DNA of 64,000 nt from Yponomeuta sedellus (GCA_934045075.1 OW203738.1:8726868-8790867), one strand, 5' to 3'. Shown: positions 34,295-45,443, numbered from the stretch's first letter. Translations and numbers: made by a program. The notes: a model not told the origin generated them from the letters alone.

Positions 34295-34669
34295 GGATTC
34301 AGTTAGGCCTTGGTTAAAGACTTTTTGTTGACCTTTTTTGAAAAGTTTGTATTTGACAATTTTTAACAAAAAAATGGCTAGCGTCCGCTGTTTTTTTTCG
34401 TGACGTCAATAAAATTAGCAATTGACTCTCGCATTGTCAACGCTTTTCATTCGCAACCACATTTGCCAAAATCGGTCAAACTATTTAGCCTCTGCGTGGT
34501 CATTAAGAAACATAATTATTTACATAGGTATGTGCTAGAAACGTAAGCCTTATTTGCTTTCGCAGGTGGGTAAAATGTAAATCAACATTTCCTTTCTTGT
34601 ATTCTTGAGCGGAAAATGCGTATTTTATCAGAGGACTTACTAGTACCGAGTACCTAGCTGTAGTATAGA

Positions 34670-34818
34670 ACGGTAACTGTGAAGGAAAACATCGTGAGGA
34701 AACCTGAGTGTCTGATGTGTTCAAACACCTTAGCGCTTGAAATTGTAAATCCGCGGTGGACACGCGTGGTAATTAAGCCGATACTCTCTCTCCCTCTCTC
34801 TGAGAGAAGGCCTGTTGC
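34670..34818 (+). repeat. SINE-E 3' half, fused to a LINE scrap
   Basis: GTGAAGGAAAACATCGTGAG, GAAACCTGAGTGTC, CACGCGTGGTAATTAAGCC and a CTCTCTCTGAGAGAAGGCCT run. Where the CCCAGCAGTGGGA tail should come, the sequence passes directly into an antisense LINE fragment (34819-34905). Confidence 0.75.
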
Positions 34819-34905
34819 CACTTGCCACGATCAAGTGGAAAGATCAAACAAACCTCTTTCGATCGATCATTAGTCACTGCATGAGCGCGCGAAGGTGTCG
34901 GGTAC
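34819..34905 (-). pseudogene. RTE-type LINE scrap fused to SINE-E
   Basis: The plus-strand words CCACTTGCCACGATC and GTCACTGCATGAGCGCGCG, ending near GGTGTCGGGTACTTT, parallel 63236-63300. The insert is antisense and joined directly to the SINE-E tail. Confidence 0.65.
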
Positions 34906-35443
34906 TTTCTATACTTGCAACTATTAAATCAATTAACCGATAATTTTGCAATCCACAAACATGCAGTCCTTTTTCCATATTTTCGAAAGCCAAGGTCAAA
35001 CACTGACTGTGAAGGGCGCCCTTATACTCATTTCCTAGTTTGACTTAAACTGGATGACTTCCTGAATAGACTATTTAAGTCTACCACTTCTTTGTAATAC
35101 GTAGGTAAATGAGAGTGTTAAAACACTATTAATTTAAAAAATATTGTTATGGAATAACTGCTATCTCATACGTTCTGTACAGTCAACAATAGTTAGTGAA
35201 GCGAAGCATTGAAGTGGGGTTAACCATATGAACGTCAAAGTTTTACTTTAAATCTATAGGGTATAATAAAATCATTTTATACGGGGAGGCGACGTCTTGC
35301 TCTGCAACTTTTAATATGGGGAAACTTCGAAATTACAAGAAAGTATTACATCTATTGTGCATACTTTAAAATTTGTACTAACTTACTAACGAATCTCACT
35401 TTGATTAGCTTATATGCCAGTTAGTAATTGTTTAGGTTTGTAA

Positions 35444-35700
35444 GGAGCGTGCCACATAGGATCTGTCGTAGACGCGGATATGGCACGGGCGCTTTACTTT
35501 CCATTCAAATTTCGCACTAAACCTGAATAGATATAAAGTTAGAATTGATATTTAGGACTCCGACATGGCCCATCATATGGTCGTACCGTACCATACCGTT
35601 TGTGTATTGAAGTTTCGACTCTATATCTATTCATGTTTAGTACGACATTTGAATGGAATAGAAGCCCATGCCATGTACGCGCCCGCGCCATATCCTATGA
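35444..35700. repeat. Foldback repeat with 65-80 bp imperfect arms
   Basis: GGATATGGCACGGGCGC and CCATTCAAATTTCGCACTAA with GAATAGATATAAAG at the left mirror CTATATCTATTCATGTTTAG, CATTTGAATGGAAT and GCGCCCGCGCCATATCC at the right. Confidence 0.6.
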
Positions 35701-36089
35701 GACTTGCGACTGTCAGTCAAGAGTTGTTGCACGCCTGTGATTAGGTAGGTGTTAGGTTAGATTTTGAGCTCTACTATAACGTGTCCATAATGGTATTTAA
35801 CCTAACATCTGTTGCCTACGTCTATTAAATAAAATAATAATACTGAAGTTACTACCGGTGGCGTTGAAATGTATAGAATTTTTTTATGCAAGTTTTTCTC
35901 TTCAGGTTGATACAATGTGCTGTCGACTGTACAAAAACCTTGGAAATCATTCTCTTTCGATAAAACAAGTACAGAACCACTGATGTTACAGTTTTTTTTT
36001 GTAGTCTCAGTCTGTGTCCGTTTCGAGCGGTACATATAAGTACCACAGCCACCAGCAGTGGCTAAGCCATTGTACATACATTACAAAAC

Positions 36090-36125
36090 ACAGAGTTTAC
36101 CATGCGATCGCATGGTAAACGCTGT
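36090..36125. repeat. 36-bp palindrome, one mismatched pair
   Basis: ACAG-A-GTTTACCATGCGA is followed directly by its mirror complement TCGCATGGTAAAC-G-CTGT, with no loop. The inner 26 bases (36095-36120) are a perfect palindrome centred on GCGATCGC. Confidence 0.95.
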
Positions 36126-36979
36126 AAACACAGTACAAACACTCCTAGGCCTAGGACCAACTCATTTGTCATCAATTTCTTCATCTTTGCCAAACATTGG
36201 TCCGTTGGCCGGTCCGACCTTGACACATAGATCACTAATGACCATCGGGACATTGAAAATCAAAGGTTTCGCAACATTCAAACCTGTAACTATGAACGCG
36301 AATAATAACACGTTCCAACGCACGCTCTACCGATTTTAAGAGATGGCTGTTAACAATAATGAAGTCGGTTAAAAACACGGAACAAGTTTAAACCGTAATC
36401 TATTTTAAGATTGAATTGATCTGATTGAACTCTCTACGCATGTTGTTCTTGTTTATTTAGCGACTATATTTATTTTTGATAGCTGCCAAAAGTAAATATT
36501 GCTCATAAAAACTTTTGATGTTTAAACTTTAGAGGCTGTTATCGGCATACAGTCGATAACTGGTCAACCTTTAAATTTTTATCGCAAAGTGACCCATACC
36601 GTAATCGAATGGAATTCACGTATGTTGGTTTGGTTGATTTGGCTGTCGGCTACCTATCGGTCAGCGAACTTAAACTGTAACAATTCGCAACTATTTTTTT
36701 TGCATAGCACGACAATTTATTATTATTTAAACATTTATCTCGACCAGCAGAAACAGGAAAAAAATTAAACTAAAAGAGAGATAGTACAGCAGTGTCAGTA
36801 AGTGAAATAATTATTCTTAAGCTATTGTTAGAGAGGCCTATGTCCAAGTTTTAAGTCTTTGTTTGTCGGGCTCTAGAGTAGGCTTCGGTTTTCGCCGAAA
36901 GCACACGAGTGTAATACTACTTCCTGCTATGTATAAAACTTTTCTTCACTATTTTGAAAAGTTATGTGAAATTAAGTGT

Positions 36980-37158
36980 CGTAGCGGTAGCCTACCATGC
37001 AAGAGGTCCCGGGTTCGAATCTCGGCTGGAAACAAAAAAAAGTCCAGGTCTTGGATGTTTACATGTTTGTGACGTCGTTGTTTCTGGTTCCCACGACACA
37101 GGGTATCCTAGTGTGGGGCCAGAAGCAATGTATGTGCCAGTATGTAAAATGTTATGTT
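36980..37158 (+). repeat. SINE-C copy 3 (head truncated)
   Basis: Starts within box A (CGTAGCGGTAG), keeps box B as GGGTTCGAATCTCGG, and ends in GTAAAATGTTATGTTATA like copy 2. Confidence 0.82.
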
Positions 37159-37616
37159 ATATTAGTTCCGATATTTCTATTACACAAATATATCCGATTC
37201 TATCCGATAGTAGCCGAGGAATATTCTAAAAGCTAACTGACTGTACATGTAGGTTTTACAAAATACTTGTTAGGGACAAGCGTGTAGCATCATAACACGG
37301 TATACAAATATTATAATAAAAAATTAGAAAGGCTATATTATTTACAAGATTATTATACAATAACGTCAAGAATGTAAGATGTCATTGATGCATTTAAGTC
37401 ATTAGGTTTTAAAGTAATCATTGGACCAACAGTGGACTGACACCGGCTGATTATGATAAAGTTATTGTTAGTTATATAAGCAGACATCATATATTTTATT
37501 GTGCTGTAACATCGAGCTGAGTACAAATATGAGCAAAATACCTACTATTGTTATCTTGTATTTTATCATGTTTGTACATTTTCTTTGTTTTTCTGTAATT
37601 TCTCTGTCGGTCGTAG

Positions 37617-37878
37617 TTTGAGCTGACAAATAGTCGCTTGTAAGAACGAGTCTTAGCGAAAGCATTTGCTTAAGAATCGATTTGTCTATCATAGACAGTA
37701 CTTTGGCACTCTAAAGTCGCGAAACCCGGACTAATTCTTAGAATTGGCCTAAGAACATGCTTAGCTAAGCAAACGTCTATTTTAGTAACGCATTGATACT
37801 TAGCTAAGTTAGCCTGAAGTTATGCTTAGGGAAGCATGAGTACGAACTTGGGCTAAGCAACGACTATTTATCTCGCCC
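37617..37878. mobile_element. Harbinger-like MITE, second copy
   Basis: Same interior as the 46.6 kb copy (CTTAGCGAAAGCA, CGCGAAACCCGGACTAATTC, GGGCTAAGCAACGACTATTT). The right end CTCGCCC with TTA after it is intact. The left end is worn (TTTGAGCTGACAAATAGTCG). Confidence 0.82.
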
Positions 37879-38909
37879 TTAGTGCCTACAGGACTACGTC
37901 ATACTTTGTTGTATTAGTTTTTTGGGTGGCCTGGCATCCTAAGATACAGATCTCTGATCTAGTTTGGGACCCCGCCTGCCCACAAATCGCTTCCATTGCA
38001 CCATATTGTACCACTGCTATTTCAAGCTAATTCGTGGATGGGAGATAAAGATTATTTCTATTGTATTGAGCAGTGGTTCATATACTGCATATAACACCGA
38101 ATAATTATGAATTCGTAATTAATCCTTGTTGTTATTGTAGTTATCTGATTACTGCACCTACCTTGCGTCACCTGGATTGACAATAATATATCGTGTCAGT
38201 GAGACTTACACGCATGGTATTTCAAGATAAGGAATGACTGATGAAGAATGTCTTCTTTGTCCACGCGTGTCGTTGTGGTATGTACAGTTCTCGTAAATAA
38301 CAAGATAATTGGCAATAAAAAAGCGAAGGTGGTGAATGAGTAACGTTGGCGCCGTATTCGGATTCTTCGATCGATAGTTCCAAGCAGACATACTATTTAA
38401 TATCCTGACACGTATCATTTTAGACCCCGTCTTCTCAGTCTGTAATGTGTCAATAGGCGTGACGACAATATCAAATAATAAAAAAATTAACGATATTAGG
38501 GAACAGTACACATTAAAAGGATTTAAAACACTGATTTAGTTTTATAAAGAAGAGATTACCAATATTTTCAATAAAATAAAAGATTATCATACTGGCTTTA
38601 GACATTTTGACCCCGTAACGTCACGCTTTAGGTTAAAATTAGTAAACTTCACCCGTGCTTTGATGTGACTACCAGTGATTACGTGTTTGTTTACCTGGGC
38701 ATGACGTCAGTTTCCACGCCATGACACTGCGAGCTGTTTTCCCAAAGATGTAAATAATGCTAGAGAATTGGCTTTAACCTTCGTTAAACTTTACTTTATT
38801 ATTGAAATATAGTTTTTTTTTGTAAATAATACATGTGTCCCCACATTATGGACCAGGCTTTAAAAATCTTTCATCATGCCTATTAATCGAAATTAGGTAG
38901 GAAACTAAC

Positions 38910-39216
38910 CTTGCTTATTGATGTCCCACAGCACGACCTTACATCCAAGCCTGGCCAGCCTCAAAGCGATGAGGCTTCCCAGACCGCCGCCTCCACCCGT
39001 CACCACAGCAATTCCACCCTTCAGGTCCTTCTTCGGATACCCCACTATCCTCCAATAAATGGCCTTGACTATGTGCCCGACTACAACAAGCAGGAACATC
39101 ACGAGGTCCATAATTCCCTGCACGAGGGTGTACTTGTCCCTCATGCACTCTGGAATCTCGCTGGTGAGGGGTCCGGGCCTCATGCCGTTGATGTATTCCT
39201 GCGTCTCCACAGACAT
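38910..39216 (-). CDS. SDR16C / epidermal retinol dehydrogenase 2-like, coding exon 1 (start, membrane anchor, cofactor motif)
   Basis: First coding exon, 307 bases, from ATG at 39214-39216 to a G followed by a GTTAGT donor. Residues 1-34 are polar. Residues about 35-58 form a hydrophobic segment (IMDLVMFLLVVVGHIVKAIY), the N-terminal membrane anchor usual in this family. Residues 69-80 (IAVVTGGGGGLG) carry the TGxxxGxG dinucleotide-binding motif with Thr73, Gly74, Gly78 and Gly80. Asp98 in VVLWDIN, at the end of beta2, favours NAD(H) over NADP(H) by the usual SDR rule (inference). The last base plus two bases of exon 2 form glycine 103. Together the four exons give 263 residues plus a partial codon. 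The intron that follows is about 34.4 kb. The start is the first in-frame Met after the probable acceptor near 39322. Confidence 0.93.
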
Positions 39217-39321
39217 CTTTGGTGGTTGGAGGGTTTCGTCACAAAGTTCGAAGCCGACTAGGTTGGCATCACTCGGTGATGCTCGACTTCCTCCACATGT
39301 AGTGAGGAACTTGCGTTCAAC
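39217..39321 (-). other. Probable 5' untranslated part of SDR coding exon 1
   Basis: Immediately upstream of the start codon on the minus strand. A TTCGCAG acceptor-like site at 39322-39328 follows a moderately pyrimidine-rich stretch, suggesting that exon 1 begins near 39321 and that a noncoding first exon lies further right. No donor for such an exon was identified, so direct transcription start upstream is also possible. Confidence 0.35.
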
Positions 39322-39479
39322 CTGCGAACAATATGGGTTACATAGGTTAGCAAGCGAGGAAAAATGGATAATGTGCTAACATGCGAGTGTAGAACAATGT
39401 TACATTGTTGAGAGAGGGTCTTTACCAGAGTCACAGCCAAAGAGAAATAAGGTATAAAAAGCATAGGAATGTTGTTTTC

Positions 39480-39752
39480 GATTCGATTTCAACCCTTTAT
39501 GTCCCAACTGCTGGCAAGGGGTCTTTTCCTGCGTTGCAGGAAGGTTAGGCAATACTCCACCACGGGGGCCAAGTCCGGGTTGGTGGAGGGTTGTAAGACA
39601 GGGGCGGGCCTTACCGTCAGAAGTTATTAAGCCGCCCATAAGGCCTCTGACATGGCTTAACGACTGCCATTACATGACAGCCGGCACCCACGGCTTAACT
39701 TGCCTTGCGAAGCACGGAAGCGCTCGGAAAAATGCCACTAGCGGTAGTAACG
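39480..39752 (-). repeat. SINE-A copy 9, upstream of the SDR start exon
   Basis: Minus-oriented; the plus strand runs from TTTCAACCCTTTATGTCCC to GCCACTAGCGGTAGTAACGG. It lies about 260 bases upstream of the SDR start codon, in the 5' flank or an upstream intron. Confidence 0.85.
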
Positions 39753-40253
39753 GTAATGTCTTTTACCACCGTAAAATTGTTGCTAATTTATGGACGTCTG
39801 CATGTTTTACTTTGATTTCTTCATTGAATTTTCCAGCGTAAAATATTCACTTTATGTGCAGCTCCTTTGGTGGTCAGTGGACGTGATAAAATATTCCATC
39901 GTTAACCGAGAAGACAATAAAACGCAGCAACGCATTTGCGTCAGATACCTTCTCATTGCAATAGCAATACACTATTTGCACACATTAATACCCGTCCAGC
40001 AATGTATTTGCATCATCACCATCGTCTCATTTCATCTCATGTGGAAGGTGTGATAATATGAGGTATTATGATTATTCTCAAATGCGGAAATAGTCGCATT
40101 GCTTGATGTGCTTAGCCTCTAACTACAAACACTGTATTCCATGTACTGCCTACCGTAGGGTAGGTAGGTAGGCTATTTTATTAAATTCAGCATTTTGTTC
40201 ATTTGCGGATTTATTCGAGATAATAATATAATATGTAAGGCATAGTTATACTA

Positions 40254-40644
40254 GCGGTGGTAGCTCAATGGGTAGAACCGTGGACTGGCAAGCGAGAGCC
40301 CCATTTGATCCCGAGTGCGGGCATGTACCAATGACTTTGTTTAATTTCAAAGTTACGTACATTTGCGAATTTGTAGTCGCAATACCACACGCTAACGGTG
40401 AAGGAAAACATCGTGAGGAAACCCGTGGTTGGTTGGCTCCGCACGTATTGACTAGTCTTTCCTGTGGGCTAGGCCGACTAAGCTGTCATGATGGTATAGG
40501 TGCTGGGCAAGCCTACACCATCTATAAAACCATGTCCCAGGCACTACAGCGTCGGAGTGATCTCTTCACCCATCTAGTGTGAGTGAGGATACCATTGGAC
40601 GCTGTATAAATCATCTCATTACGTAGATGCAAAAAGGCCAATAC
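40254..40644 (+). repeat. SINE-B copy 2, tRNA-headed, 11-bp target-site duplication
   Basis: TAGTTATACTA at 40243-40253 is repeated exactly at 40645-40655. The 391-base body is nearly identical to the copy at 3.1 kb. Box B has lost bases (CCATTTGATCCC instead of CCAGGTTCGATCCC). It lies in the 5' flank of the SDR coding region. Confidence 0.9.
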
Positions 40645-41162
40645 TAGTTATACTAAATTGTAATTATATACACAGTTATAGTTAAGAAATACTAGAAATA
40701 TAGGGTATATTAAAGTAAGACTAAATGTACATGACGCAATTAAAAAAAACACTTGAATGGAATAAAATTTAATTAAAATTGAAGGCAGACACAAAGAAAC
40801 CACAAAGACAGCCAGCATTGAGGACAAAGACGGTAAGCTGATAAACGCGGTATATGAAATTAGGCCTAATACCAGATCAAGGTAAGTACGAGACTATTTC
40901 ACGACACAAAGATGCTAGGTCTCGGCCACACAGAAAGGAGGCGAGGTCGCGGAAAAGACGTGTCGTCTTTCCAATTCAGTTTCATACAAAATGTACTGAC
41001 GGGACTGTGCTGTGAAGTTAATTGAAAATGTAAAACTTATTACAGGGCTACAAAAGAAATAAGTCCCGCGGATGTACCTGCGCAGATGACCAAATTTTGG
41101 ATGTGCGGCAATTTGATCGGCCAATCAGATAGTTTCATTTTATGGCAGGCCGCGCGCCTTTG

Positions 41163-41212
41163 TTGCTATTGGTTGATTCAACGTTCGATGACGTTGAATC
41201 AACCAATAGCAA
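41163..41212. repeat. 22-bp perfect hairpin with CCAAT/ATTGG arms
   Basis: TTGCTATTGGTTGATTCAAC(GT), loop TCGATG, then the exact complement to 41212. Confidence 0.93.
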
Positions 41213-41479
41213 ATAAGAATATGCAGGTGACTATTAGTTTGGCAATATGAGCGTGAGTGAAATAGGTAGCGCTACTGCGGCAATCAATTCTGCACATTAA
41301 CCGTATCGGTTAAAGATCATGTCGAATGTACTTATAGCTTCGGGTGCTTTCGTTACACTTCTTCCTAGTCTGCGCGAACTTAGATTCCCGAAGGGACTTT
41401 TATGATGTGTAGTACTGTACTTCCTAGTTATAATTATTTACTTAAATAAGCTTCTGGATAAATTGTAACGACATAATCT

Positions 41480-42295
41480 GGTGGTTCGGGGTGCTAACTA
41501 GCGCCACCAATGGAGTGAAAATCATAACTTGTATTATAATACATTTTTATCTAAAAGTGAACATGAGAAATCTTAACAACTGTGACCACTATTTATCCCT
41601 CCGGCCTCGTGCTCCTACTAAGTAGTCCTACTGGTAGGAGCACCAAGACACCTGTGTCCTGATGCTCCTACTACTAAGGAAATCATGGAATTTCCAGTAG
41701 GAGCACCGAGACATTACAAACTCTCCGGCCTTGTGCTCCTACTAAGTAGTCCTACTGGTAGGAGCACCAAGACACCTGTGTCCTGATGCTCCTATTGAAC
41801 GTTAAAACAAAGAGGAATAAAGTAGTTTTAAGATTTAATTCCTTCTGCTCCTATCGCATTAAAATAAAGAGGAATAAAGTAGTTTCAATAGAACCTACAG
41901 TCTAGATAGAACCTAGGATCAGCAATCTAGGCTTTTAATCGATTCCCACCAAAAACGGCCGTTTTAAGCGGAAATTGATTAAAGTCCTAGGATATTAATA
42001 CTGCATTCTAGGCATATAGCCTAAAAATTGTTATCACAGATATTAAGATTTTTGATGTTTACTTTTTGGAAAAAACGTGTTCTAAAACATTTAGGCTCTT
42101 ACTAATAAACACCGTATATGCCTGGTATACTCGTAGTTACACAGTGTTTTGTTCACGTCATTTGAATGTAATTTACAGTTGGAAGAAAAGAGAAAACACT
42201 GCATACTTATATAATACTTACACCAAGTTTATTAGTAAGGCTGATAGTTATTATTCTTATTCCACTGGCGGCACTAGTTAGCGCCTCTAAGCGCC
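41480..42295. repeat. Foldback/MITE-like element with GCTAACTAGCGCC ends
   Basis: Left end GGTGGTTCGGGGTGCTAACT then AGCGCCACCAATGGA. Right end TCCACTGGCGGCACTAGTTA then GCGCC is its rough complement. Two copies of a CTCCTACT palindromic cassette lie inside (41605-41670, 41721-41793), with an AAGAGGAATAAAGTAGTTT repeat at 41808-41890. About 815 bp, with no transposase seen. Confidence 0.6.
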
Positions 42296-42864
42296 TTAAT
42301 GTACTGAAGTGACAGGACGAAGTCGCGTCGCGTCTTTACCGCGCCCACGTCCCACATCTTTCCTGTGTGCCCCAAGCCTTAATCTTTTTACTCGGCGGTA
42401 GCCGAGGCATTCTCAATTGGGACATTATAATTGATATAAATTTTTCGATTAACTCAACCTTGATAGAGAATTAAGATCCGGTCCTGACTATGCAGAAATG
42501 ACGTGAAATTGAATGCGCCACCACCACATCGCCTACTTAGTTACAAATTTCTAACCATTTTACTAAAAACAAACTATAGACAAATAAAGTAAAAGTGACT
42601 TCAATGCAATCGGCCATATTTTCTTGAGTGACTGTCACTCTGCGATACGGTCGATAGAGCAGGGAACAATTTTGTACTTTGTGATTAGTATTAGTATAGT
42701 CTCATTGTAAGCTAAATTTATTTGTACTTTATGTGGTTTTTAGGACATGAAAAAATTTGTTTCACATCAATTTTATGATTAAGAACCCAGTTACATGAAA
42801 CAATTCATCATAAGCATGTTTACTCTTATTACCACCGTGAATACGTCATAATCCTACTCTGTTA

Positions 42865-43290
42865 TCAATAGTGCAAAGGTCTCAGCGGACTGCGTTCCCA
42901 ACATTTTTGTAACAAATCACATAGCATCGGCCCTTCAATGCGAAAGGCCCTCCGCGCCTCTTCACCTAAGCCGCACGCCTCAAATATTGTTCGAGTGTCA
43001 ATGGACTGCGCACTCCTGCGCATGTCGCAACGCAGGCGCCGCGGTCGGTGAACGCAACACGTTGCTACACCCACCGGATCAACCTCCAGTGCCCAGTGGC
43101 CGTCATCGAGGTCGCTGCTTACCCCCACCAGCCCATTTGGCTTACACTTCAAATCGGGCTCGATGTAGTAGCGCTATCTTATTTTGCGTAGTAAAGTCAG
43201 AGAGAGACGGCGCGACTCTAAGCCGCTTGTTAGGATTGATCTTAAGATCGTGCTGCAGAATTAGGCTGTGAAGGAGCGGGCGAAGCGGCG
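42865..43290. other. GC-rich patch with coding-like frames, unidentified
   Basis: A GC- and CpG-rich island in AT-rich surroundings. The minus strand has a 95-codon frame ending SIDTRTIFEACGLGEEARRA then AFRIEGPMLCDLLQKCW before a stop at 42865. The plus strand also has a 94-codon frame. No protein family is recognised. It could be a transposon piece, an unannotated exon or a regulatory island. Confidence 0.3.
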
Positions 43291-43763
43291 AAGTGTCAGA
43301 CATTCCAATGTAGAGTCGGATGTTCGGATGAACGAATTCTTATTCACATTGAGAGACTATCGCGACACTAATAGACGGTCGCTTAATTCGGACACACTTG
43401 TGTTTTTTTATATGAACAATTATTAAAAAAATGTTATACCTTCAATGATAATCGATTAGAGTAGAGGCCAATCTTCACAAACTGCAAAAATGTATTCATT
43501 TTAAACATGTATCTGAAGTATAGGCAAGGTTATATAATATATTGAATACAGATGATTGAAAACAAAAACTGAAATGAAAAATGACCACCTAACTGCTGTA
43601 GCAATAACTACTAAGCATGTGAGACCAACCTAGGTACTTCGCAATGAATTACATTGTCGAATTCCTGTCCCGCCTGCTTAGTAGTAAATGCTCAGCAGTC
43701 GGGTTGAGGGTTATTATTTATTAGTTTTTAATTTCGCTTATTTCGCAACTTTCCATCGTAAGG

Positions 43764-43868
43764 TTTTCTGGAAGAAATTGCTTTTAGCAATAAGGCCGCC
43801 TGTTGCACTATGAATATTTGCAATTATTTTGTATTTGTTGTTTTTCCAGTGTACAATAAAGAATATTG
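43764..43868 (+). repeat. LINE 3'-UTR-like repeat, second copy
   Basis: CTGGAAGAAATTGCTTTTAG, CAATAAGGCCGCCTGTTGCA and GTACAATAAAGAATATTG. It parallels the 4.7 kb copy. Confidence 0.6.
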
Positions 43869-44006
43869 TTATCTTATCTTATTTGGGGATTTTTAATTTT
43901 TTGGCCTATGCCTATGACACTCGCGCAAACACGACGTAGCGATTGAGATATTATTTGCCAAAATGTGACCAGTGGTTAAGAAGTTATCAGAGAACATTGA
44001 ATTGGA

Positions 44007-44230
44007 TATACATACATACATACATACATACATACATACATACATACATACATACATACATACATACATACATACATACATACATACATACATACATACA
44101 TACATACATACATACATACATACATACATACATACATACATACATACATACATACATACATACATACATACATACATACATACATACATACATACATACA
44201 TACATACATACATACATACATACATACATA
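44007..44230. repeat. (CATA)n microsatellite, about 56 units
   Basis: Uninterrupted CATA repeat of roughly 224 bases. Open frames of repeating Tyr-Val-Cys-Met or Ile-His-Thr-Tyr across it are artefacts. Confidence 0.98.
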
Positions 44231-44573
44231 CGAGCCAAACCCTTTACCCTCCTTTTGGGCTCCGCCGAAAAGATAGGACAAGGTCAATTAGTGCGAAAGA
44301 TAAGGAAAATCGATATAAGTTATCATACAAAGTAGGTATATTGAAACTCACTAAAGTCTTGTGATAAATCTGCTGAGGTAGAACGTGGCTTATAATAAAA
44401 TAAATTCATACGAGCCAAAACCTTTACCCTTCTTTTGGGCTCCGCCGAAAAGATAGGACAAGGTCAATTAGTACGAAAGATAAGGAAAATCGATATAAGT
44501 TATCATACAAACTACGTATATTGAAACTCACTAAAGTCTTGTGATAAATCTGCTTAGGTAAAACGTGGCTTAA
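44231..44573 (+). repeat. Direct duplication, period 180 bp, next to the microsatellite
   Basis: CGAGCCAAACCCTTTACCCT at 44231 recurs at 44411 as CGAGCCAAAACCTTTACCC. About 163 bases match with a handful of differences. Both copies are preceded by a CATA sequence. Confidence 0.9.
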
Positions 44574-44661
44574 CAAGCCCAAGGCAGGTGATAGATTGTC
44601 AACGTAAGTAGTTAAAATGTGATGAAATGAAGAGCGTATATTCGCGTCAAGCTGACTATAA

Positions 44662-44885
44662 TTATATAAATTATATATATAAGGGGGGGTCTCTGTCCAT
44701 AATTTTTCTAAATTGATGAAGAGTGTGAAAGTTTGGAAGGATGTTTGTTACTGAAATCCGCCAGAACGGCTGAACGGATTTAGATCATGGCAGAGATAAA
44801 TTATAGTCTGGAATAGCACACAGACTTCTTTTTGTCCTTGACAAACAAGCATGAAAATTATCACGCGCCGCCGTCGCAGGTAACA
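44662..44885 (+). repeat. Interspersed repeat with 'GGATGTTTGTTACT' block
   Basis: GGGGGGGTCTCTGTCC, GGAAGGATGTTTGTTACTG, GAACGGCTGAACGGATTTAG and CACGCGCCGCCGTCGCAGG resemble a widespread lepidopteran repeat (recognised from general knowledge). The family is not assigned. Confidence 0.5.
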
Positions 44886-45196
44886 AAAAATCGTCTTGAG
44901 TGCATCTTATTTAATTAGGTAGGTATAATATAATTTTGGAATTTACTGTTCAAGTTAATTTAAAGATCGTGTGAGGTGTTTTGGAAAAGTAAAGTTTATG
45001 ACTTCCTAGATATCTATTATTTATTTAAATAAGCTTCTGGAAAAAAACGACAATCTTACTTTTTTCACATCTTGTAGGTCTTCGCTGAATGTATATGCCG
45101 ATGACCTACAAATAATGAAATGAAGTTACTTCACAAAAACCGTTATTTATTAATGGTTTTTTGTTTGCAGGCTAGAAATAATTAATGTGAATCCGT

Positions 45197-45443
45197 GCAG
45201 CGGCCACAAAGGAGGAACGCGAAAAAGACGCACAAAATACTTTTAATAGAGAAATAGATAGATAGGGAACACTTCATTGTAAGTAAAAATTGAAATGACA
45301 CAGATATTTTGTAACCTAAGCGTACAGAAAGGACTAAATGTACACATCAATGTACTGAAGGGACAGGATGAAGCGAAGCGAAGTGAAGGGGCGAGAGCGC
45401 AATTTAAATTCAACGCGTCGCGTCTTTCTGTGTGGCCGCTAGC
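45197..45443. repeat. MITE-like repeat with GCGGCCAC ends
   Basis: GCAGCGGCCACAAAGGAGG at the left and CGTCTTTCTGTGTGGCCGCT at the right are approximate inverted ends. GACGCGACGCG-type words recur near 40.93 and 42.33 kb. Confidence 0.55.

Larger units (their letters stand above)
4492..38909 (-). other. SDR first coding intron, about 34.4 kb, filled with repeats
   Basis: The exon 1 and exon 2 ends match in phase (G + GA makes one Gly codon) and in protein order, so this whole stretch is inferred to be a single intron. No exon-like conserved protein segment was found in it apart from transposable-element coding. The main contents are listed as separate entries. Conceivable small noncoding RNAs or alternative exons cannot be excluded by eye. 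Confidence 0.75.

Noticed and set aside
43893..44364. Long open frames of repeating Tyr-Val-Cys-Met or Ile-His-Thr-Tyr
   Set aside because: They are translations of the (CATA)n microsatellite in several frames and on both strands.
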